Source: Arbacia lixula
Lineage: Eukaryota > Echinodermata > Echinoidea > Arbacioida > Arbaciidae
DNA: 64,000 nt
Assembly: GCA_963669155.1 (NCBI GenBank)
Contig: OZ022581.1
Span: 14,896,335-14,960,334, forward strand
Reading direction: 5' to 3'
Under the pieces are notes generated by a model. It was not told where the DNA came from. It saw only the letters and a program-made list of their open reading frames with translations, and did not search any database. Shown piece after piece: positions 1 through 14,900 of this stretch (positions within the stretch are counted from its first letter, which is position 1; the number at the start of each line of letters is the position of its first letter). A program made the translations under genes and the position numbers.

Positions 1-121
1 ATTGGGCTACTCTACATTACGTGATATCTTATGAGCGACAAGGGAGAAGAGGAGACGTTAAAGGCAGTGCAGAATGAAGCAATCCAACCTTTTTATTTTA
101 TCATATTTTTGTAAAGGATAC

Positions 122-317
122 GCTCCTGTTCTGACTGCTTGGCGAACATGGTATCCAGCTTGGTGCCCAGCCCCTTCTCCAGCTTGTCGATGCGAGCCTT
201 GGTGGACTGGATGATGCTGTTGCTAAGCTGCGCCTTGTTCATCTCCTGCCGCAGGTGGCGGATCTCCTGCTGCTGCGTCTGAAGCAGGGACATCATCTGC
301 TCCAGGCTGCCCATGAT
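122..317 (-). CDS. EDC4: EDC4 exon 19: coiled-coil segment
   Basis: The acceptor is CCCTAG before ATC ATG GGC at 317. About 65 codons read as a heptad-rich helix (MGSLEQMMSLLQTQQQEI, then HLRQEMNKAQ and KLEKGLGTKLDTMF). This matches the coiled coil that follows the linker in EDC4. The donor is not certain: I chose GAGC|GTATCC at 122; the frame stays open only 13 more codons before a TAA at 93. Known orthologues continue with EQ/R-rich helix, which fits the exon ending near SEQE. Confidence 0.75.
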
Positions 318-3300
318 CTAGGGCGCAAGAACGCAAAGGCCAATTCAGTTAAATGTAATAATACATGTATATCTTAAAAAATGTAATGCTTTCTATAGAG
401 AAATTAGGTGATGTAATCTTACTTTTCCTGTTAATCTCCGCAGTAATATGATTGTTTGATTGATCAATCCATTAGAAAAATAAGCACAGATAGAGACTCA
501 TGAATCTAAATTAGCGAGAGAATGGAAGCCTCAGGAATTGGTTGTCATTATCATCAGCCAAGCGGTAGCCTGATGGATAGTGTCTCTGCCCGGCAAGCTG
601 TACATACATGTTATATCTTTCTCTTTCATGGGTTTCCTTTGAGAGATATTGTTGTTGAAGGGTGTTCTTACCCGCCCAAGATCTTGATGTTGAGTCCCCA
701 GATCTTGTCCTTCCCCAGGCTGTCTTGCTTCTCTCTGATTCTCTCCAAACCTAAGTAGACAGTAAGCAAAGATTAATACCATGTTCATGCTGCGCTTTAG
801 GGTTTGTGTGTCCCGATGGTGAAATTATGGACAAGAAGCGCTTTAAGGGTTAACCCTCAAATTACCATCACTTCCACTCCACACTATCTCTCCTTCATTA
901 TATCCATGTCCTCTGAAGAACAGTGATTCTCTATGTATTTCTGTATGTCCGTATACTGAATATCTACCTCCTGAATTTTCTAGTGGTTCAAATAAACACC
1001 TGCTGAAATGAATTGGTCAGATCTCCTTGAGTCTATGTACATTTGTTCCATTTTTCATTAAATTCAACAGTAACATTTTGTCTTTCAAAACATAATTTAG
1101 TATGGACTGATAAGTAATCACAGAATTAAAATGAAATGGAAGGATGAAGAACTTTTGACAGAACATTCATGCTTTCGTGATAGACAGAATGTTGATTATG
1201 ATGAGGAAGCAGGTCATTCGTCAGAATGGTGATGAATGCTGACCCGCCTGATTGGTGTAGCGCACATACTCCTCTTATTCAAACACACAAAAATACAAAA
1301 CTACTATGTCTGGGAAGCCACTTTCCCACGGAAGTGGTTTGCAGAGCTCTGCCACTCCACAATTTGTGAGTTTCCGTCAAAGGAGAGCAAAATAATGCTG
1401 CACACGGGGATGTTTAGACGGAAGATGGTCCATTGCTCTCTCAGAATGGTGGAACTGTGTAAATGACCCAATAAGATTATCGGTAAAGCAACAGGAAGGG
1501 CTCATCCTTTAGACAGTGTAAATTTATTTATGCTTACCTGATTGGCTGCCTGTATCCCGCATCATCCACTTGACTTTGTGAGTTGGCATCCTGCACCAGG
1601 GAACCACTGTCCTCTACCTTGGTACCATTCACAACCTCAACCGCTTTCGCCGCCACCACAGGTGATGCCTGTCCATAGTTATTGTCTTGATTCATGTCTG
1701 TCTCCATCACGTCATCATCGCCTTCCTCCTCCTCCTCCTCCTCCTCGTCCTCGTCTTCCTCCTCTACGTTCTCCCCTAGGATCTGGGCCACCTCGGCGCT
1801 GGAGTCCGACACCCGCTTCTCCTTGAGCCTGGAGCTCTTCTGCAGGAGCTCGGCGACGCTCTCTGACGACCCCAGGAGCTGGTCTCCCTGGAGGTCCTGG
1901 ATGTTGCCTCCAATGGGAGACGGGGGCGGCGATTTTGGTTCGTCTGGTCGCTCCTCTTCCTCCACTTCACGGATTTCGGCATACGATTTTACCGCGGAAT
2001 GGCCGCACTCGTTAACGAGGTGGGGCGAGGTGTGGGTCGCACCCACAGAAGGGTTTGGGGTCAACGTCTTTGTGCTGTCTGGGGTCGCGCCAGCCGACGC
2101 GCTTAAGATCTCGGATGTCCCGCAGGAGCTCAAGAGGTCATCCACGGAGACGTTGGTTCCAGTAACTTGGGTGAAGCTGCTGCTAGGGGTGCTGGGGGCG
2201 CTGCAGGACCCGCCCAGGGGGCGTGGCAGCTGCTGGGTGGGCGTGGTCTTGGTAGGGGACCGGGAGCTGTTCATGAGAGACTCAGGGGTCATGAGGTATG
2301 GCTGGCTGGAGTGGGTGGACTCCGACGTGAAGGAGCTGGTCTCCGCTGACGGGGTCACAGGGTCACTGCTGCGGGCAGTGGACGAAGGGGCAGATTCAAA
2401 GACGGGCTGCGCCTCGGTGTCTGTTGAAGCTACAGACCGGTCAGTCGCACTGAAACTCACATCTGAGAGACCGTCATGTAGTGCTGTTTGAATTGAAAAT
2501 AAGTATGCATATAATTAAATTTGGAATTCATCCTATTAATTATGACATAAGAGTTCCAAGGAGCAGCCCCAAACACTATGCCTGGATGTATGGCAACCAT
2601 GCTGAAATTATTACTCAATTCTACAGCATGATGAGCAATCATAATGTTGCAGAATGTGGAAATCACACAAGAAAATCTAAATGATTCGACTCAGTCCGAG
2701 ACTCCATATCAAACAACTCGGGCTAAATTATTCAATGCCAGTCTCAACACAGACCCTTACATCCACAGGCAAGACCTGGGCCAGTCTGCCAAACCCACGT
2801 CAGTGCCAATAATTTGTGTTAGATGTAAAGAAGAAAGGGAAATCAAGTCAGCATACTTCAGTTGCAACACAAAGCACAACATTGTGAACATTTCAACATG
2901 GGGATTCCCCGAGTATTTAATGATGATGACATTGCGCAATATTTTGAAAGGAAATCTGTGTATCCTTCCTCCTGTTGACACACAAAAAGGTTCTCTTTGT
3001 GTAGCGCATACTGCAAAGCTGATAATAATGGAATGTTTGATTTAACTATCAAGAACAGGGGAAAGGGTTTGGAAAACGGGCTAGCTGGAAAGACAGAGAA
3101 TAAACCACACAAAGATATCATAAGAGAAAAATATAGCCTGTCCAGACAGACCCGGACATTCACCAGAGAACAACCGGAGAAGAAACCTGGGGTAAAAATT
3201 CCTCGTGTAGGAATAATAATAATAAAATCATTTATAGAGTGCAGAAACTATATTTATATATTCTACTGCGCTACAAGTGCTTTTATATGCACTTCTACTA

Positions 3301-6300
3301 CGTAATGCTGTATAATTTTAAATCATGGTCAGAAGTAGATTAGGTCTGTGTTTAGAACAAATAGGTTTTCACCTTTGATTTAAAGCTGTCTAATGTTTTA
3401 GATTTCCTGATGTCTACAGGTAGTTTATTCCACAATCTAGGAGCTGCACAAAAGAATGATCGGTCACCTAGGGTTACTTTTGTTCTGATTTGGGGGACTT
3501 GCAACAATGATGTGTCTTGTGTACTGCGGAGATTATGACCATGGGTTTGACATTTAAAATGCAGTAATTCATTAATGTATCTAGGAGCCTGACCATTTAA
3601 CGCTTTAAAGACTATCACCAACATCATGAATGTAATTCTTTGGCGTACGGGCAGCCAGTGCAAGTCTCTTAACAATGGTGTAACATGGGCAAATTTTGGA
3701 AGATTACAAATCAATCTTGCACATGTATTTTGAACCCGCTGTAACTTTACTATCTGTGAGTCTGGTAATCCGTACAGTACACTATTACAGTAATCTAATT
3801 TACTCGTAATGCATGCGTGAACTACACTTTTCATGCTATCATGATCGAAATATTTACGAATGCGCCTCAGATTATAAATCATGTAATATGCTGATTTGCA
3901 TACACTAGTAATTTGTGAATCCATGCTCAAATGGGTATCGAATAAGACTCCTAGGTTTCTTACGCTATGGGACGGTTTTATAACAGTGCCACGTACTGAT
4001 ATACCATTTGTCCGAAACTTGGATACTTGACGTGGAGTACCAATGACTAACAGCTCTGTTTTCTTATCATTCAACATCAATTTGTTTTGCAACATCCAGG
4101 CTCTGATGTAATCAATGCATGTTTCTAACACACTGATACAGTAGTCTTCATTTGGTGTGTTAGGACAGAATGACAAATATATTTGGGTGTCATCTGCGAG
4201 CAGTGACAAGTAATAATGGGGAACTCCTTTTCAATATTTGTGAGGCGTCTGCTTGTATACAATGTAAAAAGTAAGGGTCCTAGACGTGACCCTTGAGGGA
4301 CACCAAAAGGTACCTTGAACACATCTGACTCAATATCATTCATTTCAACCGTCTGTTTTCTATCAGCCAAGTAAGATTCGATCCAAGCAAAAACTGTACC
4401 ATTTATCCCAAAATGACTTTTTAAAGTTTGTAACAGAGACAAATGGTCAATAGTGTCAAAAGCGCCGGTCAAATCAAGTAAGAGCAGTATACTAATCTTC
4501 TGGTCATCCATTGACATTAGAAGATCACTTTTGATTCTTAGGAGTGCTGTTTCAGTGCTATGAAATTTTCGGTAGGCTGATTGGTTGATTGGCAAGAGTG
4601 AGTGAGAATCAATGTGCTCAAGGATTTGTTGGGTAGCAGCGCCTTCTACCAACTTTGAAATGTACTGAAGATTACTAATAGGCCTCAGATTGCAAAATTC
4701 TGTACCAATACCTGACTTTTTCAACAGCAGTTTAACAAGTGCAACTTTCCACAGAGCAGGAAACTGCCCTGTTGACAGAGATGTATTGATCAGAGGTTAT
4801 GACAAGTAATAATACATCCAAATATTGCATAAGCATTTTTGTGGGCATTGGGTCCAATGGACAGGATTTTTTACTGAGCTTCATGATCAAGATTTTAACA
4901 TCATGTTCAGACAATTCTTTAAAATCTGTGAGAACTGCAATTTCTTTATCAAGTGAGATTTCGTCAGTGATTAATTTCTTAACATTACTGATTTTGGATT
5001 CAATATCATCATGAATTTTCTGAACTTTATCCAAGAAGTAATTCCCTAAGCTATTGACAAAGGTTTTACTATCAACATTATTTGGTATAACTGGCTGTTT
5101 GTTAGACATGTTTAACAGACCTTTCACGACATTAACCAGTGTTTTTGGATTTTCTTTATTTTCAGACACCAACACTAGGAATCAAAACATGAGGTAATAT
5201 TTCGGACACTGTCTTAACAACCATGCTGAAATTATTGCTCAATTCTACAGCATGATGACCAATCATAATGTTTCAGAATGTGGAAATCACACAAGAAAAT
5301 CTAAATGATTTGACTCAGTCCGAGGCTCCATATCAAAAAACTCGGGCTAAATTATTCAATGCCAGTCTCAACACAGATCCTTACATCCACAGGTAAGACC
5401 TGGGCCAGTCTGCCAAATCCAAATCAGTGCCAGCAAATTGGTTTTAGATGTAAAAAAGAAAGGGTAATCAAGTCAGTTGCAACACAAAGCACAGCATTGT
5501 GAACATTTCAACATGGGGATTCCCTGAGTATTTAAATGATGATGACATTGCGCAATATTTTGAAAGGAAATCTGTGTATCCTTCCTCCTGTTGACACACA
5601 AAAATGTTCTCTTTGTGTAGCGCATACTACAACGCTGATAATAATGGAATGTTTGATTTCACTATCGAGAAGGGGGAAAGGGCTTGGAAAACGGGCTAGC
5701 TGGAAAGACGGAGAATAAACCACACAGAGATATCAAAAGAGAAAATAATACCCAGTCTTAACAGACAGACCCGGACGTTCTCCAGAGAACAACCGGAGAA
5801 GAAACTTGGGGTAAAAATTCCTCGTTTAGGAATCAAAACATGAGGTAACATTTCGGACACTGTCTTAACAGCCACTATTCGAGGATCTTCTCCGGGCATG
5901 ATTACCATAACAAGGTTGTCCTGCTTCGAGCGTCTTAATAGACAATGGGTAACTTGTTCGCCGGAGATTCTCCGGAGGCTACCCCACGATTTTCTCTCTG
6001 TTAAGACAGGGTATAATTAGGGCGAAGGCACACAAACAGTGAGAGAGAGACTAGGGAGGTGAGAGAAAGAGAGAGAGAGAAAGAGAACTAACAAAAGTAA
6101 AGAGAGAAAGAATACAAAAGAAAGAACTGACAGAAGACAAACTGCAACAAGAATGAGTTGAAAACAAGACAAAAAGAGAATAAAAGCAAGAAAGAGAGAA
6201 CAAAAAAAAAGAGAAAGAAAGGGGAAAGATATGAGAAGGGACAGGGTGAGGAGAGATGAAGAAGAGTGACGAGAATGTAACTCACAGTTTTCTCCATGTG

Positions 6301-9300
6301 ATGTGGTCGTATTGATAGATCCGGCCCTGACATCTTGACCGATAGAGGGAGATGGCTGAAATCGAATCTGCAGCTCTTGCAAGGCCCTGCCAAAAACAGA
6401 AAATAGAACTTATGAGTTTAACCCTTAACCCCATTCTAACTGGGCTTTTTGAGAGCAGGTTTTGACTGGAGGGGGGGGGGGGTATTTTGACACCCCCCTC
6501 CTAATATCTCAGCCAAAGGTTATATCAGTGCAAAATTTTGCATGTTAATGTATTTAATTTTGTGTCAATTATAATACGATCATCTCTAAAAACTTTGAAA
6601 TTATAAATCAATACTTATGTATTTCTACCCTTTTTTTTTTTTTTTTTACTTTTTGGCAGAGAGGGGGGGGGGTCAAAACAAAATACCCCCCCCCCCCCCC
6701 CCCCCCATCAGAATAGGGTATGTCATCGACCATACACACAAATCACGGCATACAAAACGTTCATGAACAACAAGTAGAAGCAGCATGAAACGTTGGGAGT
6801 CTGATTACCTTTTAATCAAAAGCAATATTACACACTCCAATTTCTTACATAAGAACTTCTATACCATCAACGAACTGTACATAACCAACATCAACTTTGA
6901 AGTACTGTCATACCTGTCTCCAAAACACATCATCTTTTAATGGCAATTTTTTGAAAAATCTTTTTACCTTGAAAACACACAGAACATCTTGACCAGGACG
7001 CTGACCGGTTGACCATTGTCCATGCCACCTCCATCCTCCGTCTCTGGTGACACTTCCTCAAATTCACCTGGAGAGAACCACAACAAGAGCATGATTTAGG
7101 ATTTAGGGTTAGGTTCATTGACCATTGTCCACCCCATCTCCATCGCCCATCACTGATGATACTCCTTCAGATTCAAATTATCATAAACAAGAAATCACCT
7201 CAGCTGGTGGTAGATGTTTATTTTCATTTGGTCTCCAGCCATGCGGGATAGATTGAGGATCCATAGTAAGGTTAAGAGGGTCATTGCTTATCATTAACTC
7301 AGCCTCCATCCTCCAACTCTGAGATTTTTCTTGATTTAAGTGTTCAAACAAGTTCAGGGTTTCAGGTGATCCTATTCAAATAAACTGACATGTTTCATGA
7401 AATAGCAAGACACACAAAATGAGAGAAAATGAGAAAATTAGCAAGAAAAGAGACAAACCTGTCTCAAGCTCCTCCCCATCCTCTGCCTCTTCCAGAGCCC
7501 GCTTAGGTCGACATCTTCCGGCGTCAACGATGGCGAAGCTGAGCATGGGCTGCATAAGAAGGAACTCTGTCAGCGAGCTGAAGTGAGCCATGCCCTTGTC
7601 ATGCTCCTGGTACAGCTGGATCACGTACAGCACCTGCAAAGCAGCAAAAATAAATGACGATTTGGCCATTCAAATTGGCAACAATAGGAACTCTGTACTA
7701 AGTTCAATTGAGCCCTAACTAAATGCTCCTCTCATGCTCCTATTCAATTTAATAGAACTTCAAAGACGTTGAAGAAGATCAGCATTTTTCACTCAAACTT
7801 TTAATATTCAGGTTTACTTTGAGTAAAATACCCATCCAAATTGGCAGGTCTGCTGGCCTACCTTTCGCTTGATGTCTGTGGCCATGAGGAAGCTGGCGCT
7901 GAGGTCCAGCTTGACCTTGAGGGAAGGCTGGGGGTCAGTGGGGGAGTGGTCAAAGCGCAGCCGCTGCAGGCATGTCCACTGAACCGTGCACCACACCTTC
8001 AGCTCACGGTTGAACTCAGCACCCGTGATCAGGAACCGCCAGAACGCAAGACTGTGGCGGTGGAGTGAAGTAAGAGAGATGTTGAATTGTTTATGATTGG
8101 TGGAACTAATTCGTATGAAAATGGATTATACGGGCCATAGACTTTGTAATATCAATCAGAATATCTCTGTTATTTCTCCTCCTCTTTTGTTTACTTTCCT
8201 ACTTTTCACTCTTGTTGACTTTGTCTCTTTTCCCCTCACTTTCTTTCTCTCTTACTCTTTCTCTCCTTCACAGTCCCCCTTTCTGTCGTTGTATGTCTCT
8301 TTCTCCATCTTCCCACCTCTTTCCTGCCCTCTGTCTCATTTTATCTCTCATGTCTCTGTCTGTCTCATCCTCTTTTTTGTTCACTACCTTGCTTTCTTTC
8401 TCTCTCTGTCTTTTTTCTTTTCTTTTTGTTTTTTTCACTCTCTCTCAATAAGCCTTGAAACATTTCATAAACAAAAGAATGGGGCATCATGGTTCCTAAT
8501 GTAACATGATGCCCATGTCATAATCGGTTATAAGATGTATGTCTGTGATGGCACATATTTTCACAATAAAAACAAGAATCGTTTGAATATGTGTTGATAT
8601 ACTAACCCCTTCATATAAATATGTCATTTCTGAATTATGTTATGGGACATCGTTTTCAGGCTTTGCTTTGTTACATTTTGTCTAAATGATAACTAATGAT
8701 ATTTTGACATGTATATTCCAATTGATGTTGTATCTGGACATGAATGAATGAAATGAAAAGAATTCACATAAGTAACACATCCCCCCCCCCCCCCATCTCA
8801 CCTTGCATCCTGGTACTTATGATTGTCACAGAAGAGCAGAGAGGTGACAGGCTTAGCTTCGTGGGGAGAGAACTGGTGCAGGCAGCGTGGGGGGTCATCC
8901 ACCTCCCAGTACAGCTGCCAGAAGCGTACTGTGCCGTCCATGCTGGCGCTGGCTAGCACCGAGCCATCGGGTGACACAGCCATGTCCGTGATTGGCTATT
9001 AAGAGGAGGCAGGGGCGATTTGCATTAGAGTTGCATGATTGGTAAAGTGATCATTTCCAAAGATGGTTTATATGATCAAGGACATTTTTTTTTCATTCTT
9101 CTCTTATCTGACTCGAGTCCCATCAGGTGCAAGTGCAGAATCTTCTTCTCAATGTCACCCTCCCTCGGGCGTTGTCATCACTACCTCCTGCTTCTAAGTC
9201 TTCTACAACAGCATCTTCCTTCCTTCGTCTTCCTACGTCATTCCCTTCATACTGTTCAATCCTCCTTGACAGGTAAAGATGATATACCATTACCCCACCC

Positions 9301-11890
9301 GATCATTTAGTTATTTTTCATACCTTTTCATGGCCCTCCACCTTAATGACTCCATTAGAGACATCTCTGGACAGGATCTTTTCTGTGCTGTGTTCCGAAG
9401 CTACCACTGCGATATCCCACAGCTCAGCCTGAGGAAGAGAGGATTCAATAGTAGCCCACTAATCAGGTCAAAGATGCAATAGTATCCCATAATTGGGTCA
9501 AAGATACAATAATATCCCATAATTAGGTCAAAGATGCAATAGTATCCAGAATTGGATCAAAGATGCAATAGTGTCCAGAATTGGGTCAAAGATGCAATAG
9601 TATCCCAGAATTGGGTCAAATATGCAATAGTGTCCAGAATTGGGTCAAAGATGCAATAGTATCCCAGAATTGGGTCAAATATGCAATAGTGTCCAGAATT
9701 GGGTCAAAGATGCAATAGTATCCCAGAATTGGTTCAAATATGCAATAGTATCAAGAATTGGGTCAAAGATGCAATAGTACATGTATCCTAGAATTGGGTC
9801 AAAGGTGCAACTAGAACACCAGTGACCTGGGATGAAATAGAACAAGACATACATCAGACTTTACAATTGGTGTGTTATACGTCTTCAAAGAAAAGGGCTG
9901 ATCTCAAAATAAGCCTGCATGAAAGAAAATGTATATTTAGAAAATATATTTGTCCATATAACATCTGATATAGAGCTACGGAATTGCTGAGGGCAGGTGA
10001 AATAAAAGAAAAGAGATTTACATTGTACAATAACTGGTTGGTTTCCATATACATGGCTGCCTGTACATAAACATAGGGAAAATTAATTGGCGTGGTAATC
10101 TGTGCTAAGATTTTTGTTTTGTTTTTGTATCAACGTACAGGTACATAGGGCTTAAAAGTCATGAAACCACAGGGTGACAGAAAGATTGTCCATAAAGATA
10201 TCACAATAAAAAAATATATGGAGGGGGGGGGGGGGTGGTGGTGCAGAATCCACCTCAACCATTTAGCAAAAAACTATTTAACCAGCAAGCATAATATGAA
10301 TTTTCATTCCTACTAAACAGTACAATTGTCTGGAATTGAAAGTTTTAGTCAACTATTTGGAGATTTTGATTTTGAATTTCGAGGTTGAATTCCAAAGAAA
10401 GATTTAATAATGAAATATTTGGAGTTCTGTCATAAATCAGACTAGCTTGACTTTGTTTATACATTGATCTCATTTTACAGACTATTCCTGAATTCCTGAA
10501 TCTAGAATTGACTGAGCTGACTGAATTGACTGACTGAATTCCCCAGTTTGGAATTATGTTGTTTACACATTTTAAATCACAAATTTAGAATACTAGCGGC
10601 GTATTGATCACGAATCGTTGAATTCACATGTTTTCCATGTGTTTGGAATTGATAGACCTTTACATATTTAAATTAGAGTTTAACCTGGCGACATACAAAA
10701 AGTGACATGTCTGTGGCATCCTATCAGGTGGATTATGTAAGTGTAGAAGAATGAGCATCACATGGTTGTTTGGGCCTGTACACATTTATTCAATTGCAAT
10801 CATAGACTTCAGCATTTTTCCCTTTTCATGTACATGTTGTAAATAGTAAAAATGTAAAAATGTAAAAATGTAAAAATGTAAAAATGTAAAAATGTAAAAA
10901 TGGTATGCCAAGATCGAGGGTCAGATGACCGTCAGCTAAAATAATGTTCATACGATAAAAACGATTTGTGTGCATTACTAATCCCTCCAGGAATAGCACA
11001 CTTTTCAACCAACAACTGAACAGAGAAGCTGACTCCCCTGTTATCATTGAATTATCACCATCAACTATAATCATAGTCACCATCATCACCATCATCATCA
11101 TGCTATCAGCAACATCACCATTGTTATTATTATACTCTTATCAAATCATCATCATCCTTGTATTATCATCATCAAATCCCCATAAACTATACTTCTTCAT
11201 CATCATCTTTATTACCAAGTCATCATTATCTTTAAACTATCATCACCAACATCATCATGATCATGATCATCAATATACCATGAACATTATCATTATGATC
11301 ATCATCATCATGATCATCATCATCATCTTCACCATCCTCACATCATCATCCCCATAGCGTCCTATCCTCATTCTTACCACATCGTCGTGAGAGATGGCCA
11401 CGAGGTTGCTCCATTCGCTGGGCATGTCATCCTCAGAGACATCATCAGGGAGATACGGACACCAGACCAGTCGATGGAAGTCACTCGGGGGCAGATCCCT
11501 CAGGACCTGAATCTTGGGCTCATACCTGAAAGGTCAAGAAATAATCACAGAATCATTTTCAGTGCATTCAGCGCACAAAGGGTTAAATGGCTAAAAAAAT
11601 CAAGATTATTATGACAAAGAAGACTCTTAGTTTAGAGATAAGAGGTATAAATCTCAAAACGACAAGAGAGAAGGTTATTGATTACTATTTTGTTATACAT
11701 GTTTAAGCAAAACAAAAAACAAGGCTACAGACAGACAACGATAAACAGAGACAAACGATAAGCAGAGGATAAGACAAATATAACCATAGCAGATTAATAG
11801 ATGAACAGATAGATAAATAGACTGATAGAGGAAGAGATATAGAAAGGGTAGAGGTGAAGATGTATGAGAGAAAGAGACAGAGAGGTAGGG

Positions 11891-11945
<55 letters not shown>

Positions 11946-14900
11946 AAAAGAGAAAAGAAAGATAGAGACAGATAGAGACAGAAACAGAGAGACAAACTTA
12001 TATAGAAAGACAGAGACTGAGACAGAGTGAGAAGCAGAGAAAGAGAGGCAGAGACAGAGAGAGAGAGAGAGAGGGAGAAGCAGAGAAAGAGAGGCAGAGA
12101 CAAAGCAAGAGAGATAGAGAGAGAGAGAGGGAGAAGCAGAGAGAGAGAGTGAAGCAGAGACAGGGAGGGAGAGGAAGAGAAAGAGATCATTCACACAGAA
12201 ACATTTCAATTAACTTTGACAAATACCACTCTCATTTTCTCTGAGAGTTGGGCTGGCAATTTTCCCACTTTGTTTGATGTTTCCTGGGCGTTGCCTGCTC
12301 AGGAAATGATTATCACTGAAGATGGAAGTTGGGAATTCCCAGGGAGCTGGCCCAGCCACAAGCTAGAGAGGTCATTCAATTCACACCCTGACTTCTACAT
12401 GCACATTATCTCCAAGCCCCACCTTCACACATGTGCACAAACGATGCATGCAAGTCCTGAAGAGAGGCAACGTATGAACAGGAGTTTCAGGCAGTCAAAC
12501 ATTCAACAACACGATCATAAGTAAATGATTGAGTCACTCAAGGTTTTCTTACATGAAATATTAAGTTTGTGAAATCTTTTCTGCCTGTTAAAAATCCTGC
12601 TCTATGGGAATTGTGTGTATCAACTCTTTAACCCTACATAGCCCGGGCTATTTTGAAATTGCATAGCCTGGGGGGTGGGGGACACACAGACCCCCCCCCC
12701 CCCCCCCCCTAAGATCTTGACCATTGATCGCGCGATCGCGATGAAAATTGGCACATAGGTCATCCATGACGTAATCTCAGCAATTCATTTGTTGATTGCA
12801 CCAAAATTATTAAAATTTATTTTTTAATTAATTAATTATGCTAATTAATGCATAAAATCATAATTTGGCTGTAAATCTTTAAATATATCCCCAAAATTGC
12901 TAGATTTCAGTCCGCACACTTTTCTTAAGTTTATTATCAAATAAGGATTTTAAAAAATGGCAATCAAATTTTTTCTTATGTATTTTATTGTGTTTTGAAT
13001 TTCTTATGTATTTCATTGCTGTTTGGACCTAGTGTTTTTCAATGTTTTTTCGATGGAAATTGTTGGCAACACTATTTCTGTCATAAATAACATAAAATCT
13101 ATTTTTTTTCATCAGTATAAATAAAATTAACACTACATTTATGAATTTTGGCTCGATACAGAATTTGCATTGGATTTGTACAGGAAATCACATTTTTAAG
13201 CAATTTTTTGGCTGACGTGCACATACAAAATGCTACGTAACTTCAGAACCACGTACCCTCGCGACGCAAATTTGGTCTTAAAAGCTGTGTAAGACTTGGA
13301 GGGGAAAAGTCATGAAACGTCGCGGCACGATCTTTTCGCGAAAAATGTCGAGGGGGAGGGCTGTGTTTGCCCCGCCCCCCCCCCCCCCAGGCTAGATAGG
13401 GTTAAGTGCCATGTGTGTTCATTTTCACAGGTAATACAGTGTGTCCCAGAAAAAAGGAAACCGAGATTCTGTGTTATTTCTCTAGTTGACTGAAAAAAAA
13501 TCATGGAATATTATACACATCATTAGAAAGCACAATGTTTCTTCTTTCATTTGACACCTTACATGATAGATAAGAGTCTTGTGTTGAGGAGCAACAGATG
13601 TTTAAAAACTAATTGTCAAAATCAAGTTCCGCAGGACAAATGGTCAAGATTTGTAAGGAAGCATCAACGCAGTGCAAACAACAATCATTATTCTTCGCAA
13701 AACGTTTCTGACATCGAGCACTTGTAATTGCTTGAAATCAGTCATGCGTGAACAATTCATCATGAATTTGGTACTAAATGATAGAAGATACTCTCAATAT
13801 TGCTGTCATTTTTATAACAATATGATATTTAATGATTACGTTATCGACCTCCAAAAACAGGTTTCCTTTTTTCTGGGACACACTGTATAGACATATCTCA
13901 TAGAGCAATATTCTGTCAGGAACAGGAAGGGTTAATCATAAAAAGAGTCACACGTGGCACACAAAGAGTTAATTACTTGAGAGAAAACAGACCGCTCTAA
14001 CTTTTCTTTCCCGCAACAAGGGTGCTTGTTTGTTTATGGTGTCCCTAATACCTGAACTGTTTCTACTGAACAATGAAATATATGCGATGAGGCAGGGTGA
14101 AGAAAGGGCCCTATCCAAAGAACCATTCAGTTGCATCCTATACGATCACAAATCAGGTAGCAATTCTGGTAGAAATTTGAGACACCCCGCACGCTGCACA
14201 TTTTATTACCCATCTGTTTGTACTGAAAATCGTCCATCACATTGCCTCCATTGATCGACTTAAGAGGTGGTGGATGGATTGCCTCACAATGCCTTGCATC
14301 GCCCACTGCCAAATGTATTTCTACAGGGGGGGGGGGGAGCGTTCCTTCATATCCCCATTTTGTCTCGCATCACCTCAAATCATATCGTTCAAAAGAAAAA
14401 TGACCATGGGTTCTCTCGCATCCCAGTATTGTTTTGCATCACCTCAAACTGTGTCGTTCAGGAGAAACATGGCCAAAGACTCACATGATTTTGCCGCCTT
14501 CTTCCGTGATGAGCCACACTGAGAAGTTGCCCCTCTGGTCAATGCAGCCCAGAATGTCTGCGTTGTGGAAGGCGAAGGCGATGTCGCAGATGACGCAAGA
14601 AAAACCCTTCAACAGCGCCCTCACGGTGCTGCGTCTGTTCAGGATCCGCAGGCCGTACCCTGATTGGACTGTAAGACATATGGAACATAGGCCATTACAA
14701 TCCACACATTTTGGGTACTGGCATCACAAAACTCGTATTATGTTTGCAAACAAGCAGAGTCTGATTTTAAATTTTCAGACTTTCTGTGATCAAGTCATTA
14801 AAAAATGTGCAGAAACTCAAGTGAGATTGCTTTAATATCTCTGTCAACGTTGTGCTGTCACTACATTTAGTATAATCAAAAAGCCTGTTCACCAAATTTT

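Noticed and set aside
1694..2491. 265-codon plus-strand frame, Ser-rich
   Set aside because: It is the antisense shadow of EDC4 exon 17; the GC-rich, acid-coding sequence keeps the opposite strand open.
9449..9810. CRISPR-like regular repeats
   Set aside because: The units are directly adjacent without unique spacers, and the genome is eukaryotic.
11693..12209. Ser/Leu-rich frames of 165-168 codons
   Set aside because: They arise from the GA/CT tract; two frames of the same strand look equally open, so composition explains them.
14267..14522. Plus-strand frames over EDC4 exon 9 flank
   Set aside because: They cover a short imperfect tandem repeat (TCGCATCACCTCAAA) and lie antisense to a confident exon.
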